Assembly: GCA_050014815.1 (NCBI GenBank)
Contig: JBEKCP010000360.1
Location: 1-6,470 of the forward strand
DNA length: 6,470 nt
Direction of reading: 5' to 3'
Source of the DNA: JBEKCP01 sp050014815
GTDB lineage: Bacteria > Planctomycetota > Planctomycetia > Pirellulales > Thermoguttaceae
Under the pieces are notes generated by a model that worked only from the letters and a program-made list of their open reading frames with translations, searched no databases and had not been told where the DNA came from. The position numbers and the translations under genes are program-made. Position 1 is the first letter of the stretch; every line of letters begins with the position of its first letter. Shown in pieces: positions 6,062-6,470 of this stretch.

Positions 6062-6191
6062 GGCATGGTTCAAATGCGGGTAACAGCCGGTAGGTCCCGC
6101 TTGCCGAGCGGGACTTGTAGACCGTCGGGTCCGGCCCGGCAGGCCGGACCTACCACGTGTTACCTGCCGAAAGCCGATTCTGAACCATGCC
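6062..6191. mobile_element. 130-bp MITE-like foldback element with perfect 11-bp terminal inverted repeats
   Basis: GGCATGGTTCA (6062-6072) is the exact reverse complement of TGAACCATGCC (6181-6191), and both ends abut the same 8-bp direct repeat GTTTCTTG. Moving inward, GGTAACA (6079-6085) pairs with TGTTACC (6158-6164), and GGTAGGTCC (6089-6097) pairs with GGACCTACC (6146-6154), so nearly the whole element can fold on itself; the right arm is about ten bases longer than the left between the outer and second arms. It has no transposase gene. A non-autonomous element moved in trans by a full-length insertion sequence is the natural reading. Ends beginning GG with 8-bp duplications occur in several families (for example IS6, ISL3, IS1595, some IS256), so the parent cannot be named. 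As a large hairpin at the 3' end of the pump mRNA it might also affect mRNA ending or stability. Confidence 0.7.
6089..6154. repeat. Internal twin-hairpin palindrome bounded by GGTAGGTCC / GGACCTACC
   Basis: Inside the MITE-like element, a 66-bp unit starts with GGTAGGTCC and ends with GGACCTACC. It holds two compact hairpins: GTCCCGCT (6094-6101) with AGCGGGAC (6107-6114), loop TGCCG; and GGTCCGGCC (6128-6136) with GGCCGGACC (6142-6150), loop CGGCA. The loops are near-complementary in style (TGCCG, CGGCA), as in many dispersed intergenic repeats. The unit may be a repeat family of its own, captured inside the larger element. Confidence 0.6.
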
Positions 6192-6199
6192 GTTTCTTG
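6192..6199 (+). repeat. Right target-site duplication of the MITE-like element
   Basis: GTTTCTTG, directly abutting the right terminal inverted repeat that ends at 6191; identical to 6054-6061. Confidence 0.7.
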
Positions 6200-6470
6200 C
6201 GACGAAGAGGCGGCAGTGCTTGCGCCAACGCAGCAGTAGCAGCGCGCGTGGCACACGCGCCGGAAGCGGAGAGGGGGGGTATGTTCTGTTGAATTGTTGG
6301 TTTTCTGACCGCCCACGGAGTTCTTGGTCCGGCCCAGGATTGGCCGGCGCCGGAAAGTTGCCATGAAATAAGGACTTAGGGCGTGGTTTGTCGCCGTTGG
6401 CGTCCCCCCTGAAAAGAGGCCCGGCCAGAAACTCCGCGGCCGATGACGTAAGTGCTTTTCTTTGTGGGTT
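6200..6470. other. Intergenic tail, no gene recognised
   Basis: No coding region of a known family is visible. Open frames across it (+ strand to about 6292, - strand from about 6364) run through the palindromic element and show no domain. Structure seen: a hairpin with GCGCGTG (6244-6250) and CACGCGC (6254-6260), and CCGGCC (6329-6334) with GGCCGG (6342-6347); neither is followed by a T-run. GGTCCGGCCC at 6326-6335 repeats ten bases found within the second hairpin of the element (6128-6137). Confidence 0.45.

Noticed and set aside
6094..6150. Intrinsic terminator at the twin hairpins
   Set aside because: The hairpins are strong but neither is followed by a T-run, and they belong to the symmetric mobile element.
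6062..6191. CRISPR array
   Set aside because: There are no regularly spaced direct repeats with unique spacers; the repeats are inverted and nested.
5807..6364. A minus-strand protein of about 185 residues, and a + strand one at 6059-6292
   Set aside because: Both read through the MITE-like palindrome; the former also overlaps the permease 3' end. Composition and lack of motifs suggest chance frames.

Overview
The window is GC-rich bacterial DNA carrying one complete, compact three-gene operon for a tripartite RND (resistance-nodulation-division) efflux pump, flanked on both sides by debris of mobile elements. The style of the proteins (a CecR-type TetR regulator cotranscribed with its pump, an adaptor with a CSICAPFDG lipoyl motif), the short GGGACTGTCCC and GGTAGGTCC palindromic repeats and the IS91-type remnant suggest a planctomycete. 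That placement is an inference from recalled family resemblance; there is no rRNA or marker gene here to prove it.

Layout. Positions 1-95 hold the last residues of a probable transposase that enters from outside the window. Positions 96-412 hold no convincing gene, only two short inverted repeats. Positions 413-574 are a decayed + strand fragment of an IS91-family (Y2) transposase, cut off at a REP-like double palindrome (574-637). Positions 638-804 are the control region of the operon: an imperfect inverted repeat (696-719), a near-consensus sigma70-type promoter with an extended -10 (731-759), and an imperfect 20-bp palindrome over the expected transcription start (760-779).

The operon reads TetR/CecR-type regulator (805-1440), periplasmic adaptor (1437-2711), inner-membrane RND permease (2708-5953). 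Both junctions are 4-base ATGA stop/start overlaps, so the three genes are very probably one mRNA with coupled translation. The permease has the Asp-Asp pair of transmembrane helix 4 and the Lys/Arg of helices 10 and 11 expected of a proton-driven hydrophobe/amphiphile (HAE1-like) exporter, not of a heavy-metal (CusA-like) one. The adaptor would link it to an outer-membrane TolC-type channel, which is not encoded here. The regulator probably represses its own operon and responds to a ligand exported by the pump; the ligand cannot be read from sequence.

Downstream (5954-6470) there is no convincing gene. It contains the most striking non-coding object of the window: a 130-bp MITE-like foldback element (6062-6191) with perfect 11-bp terminal inverted repeats, directly abutted on both sides by the same 8-bp sequence GTTTCTTG (a textbook target-site duplication), and with nested internal palindromes. 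The operon itself is an ordinary kind of system; the novelty lies in the mobile-element architecture around it and in small peculiarities of the adaptor.
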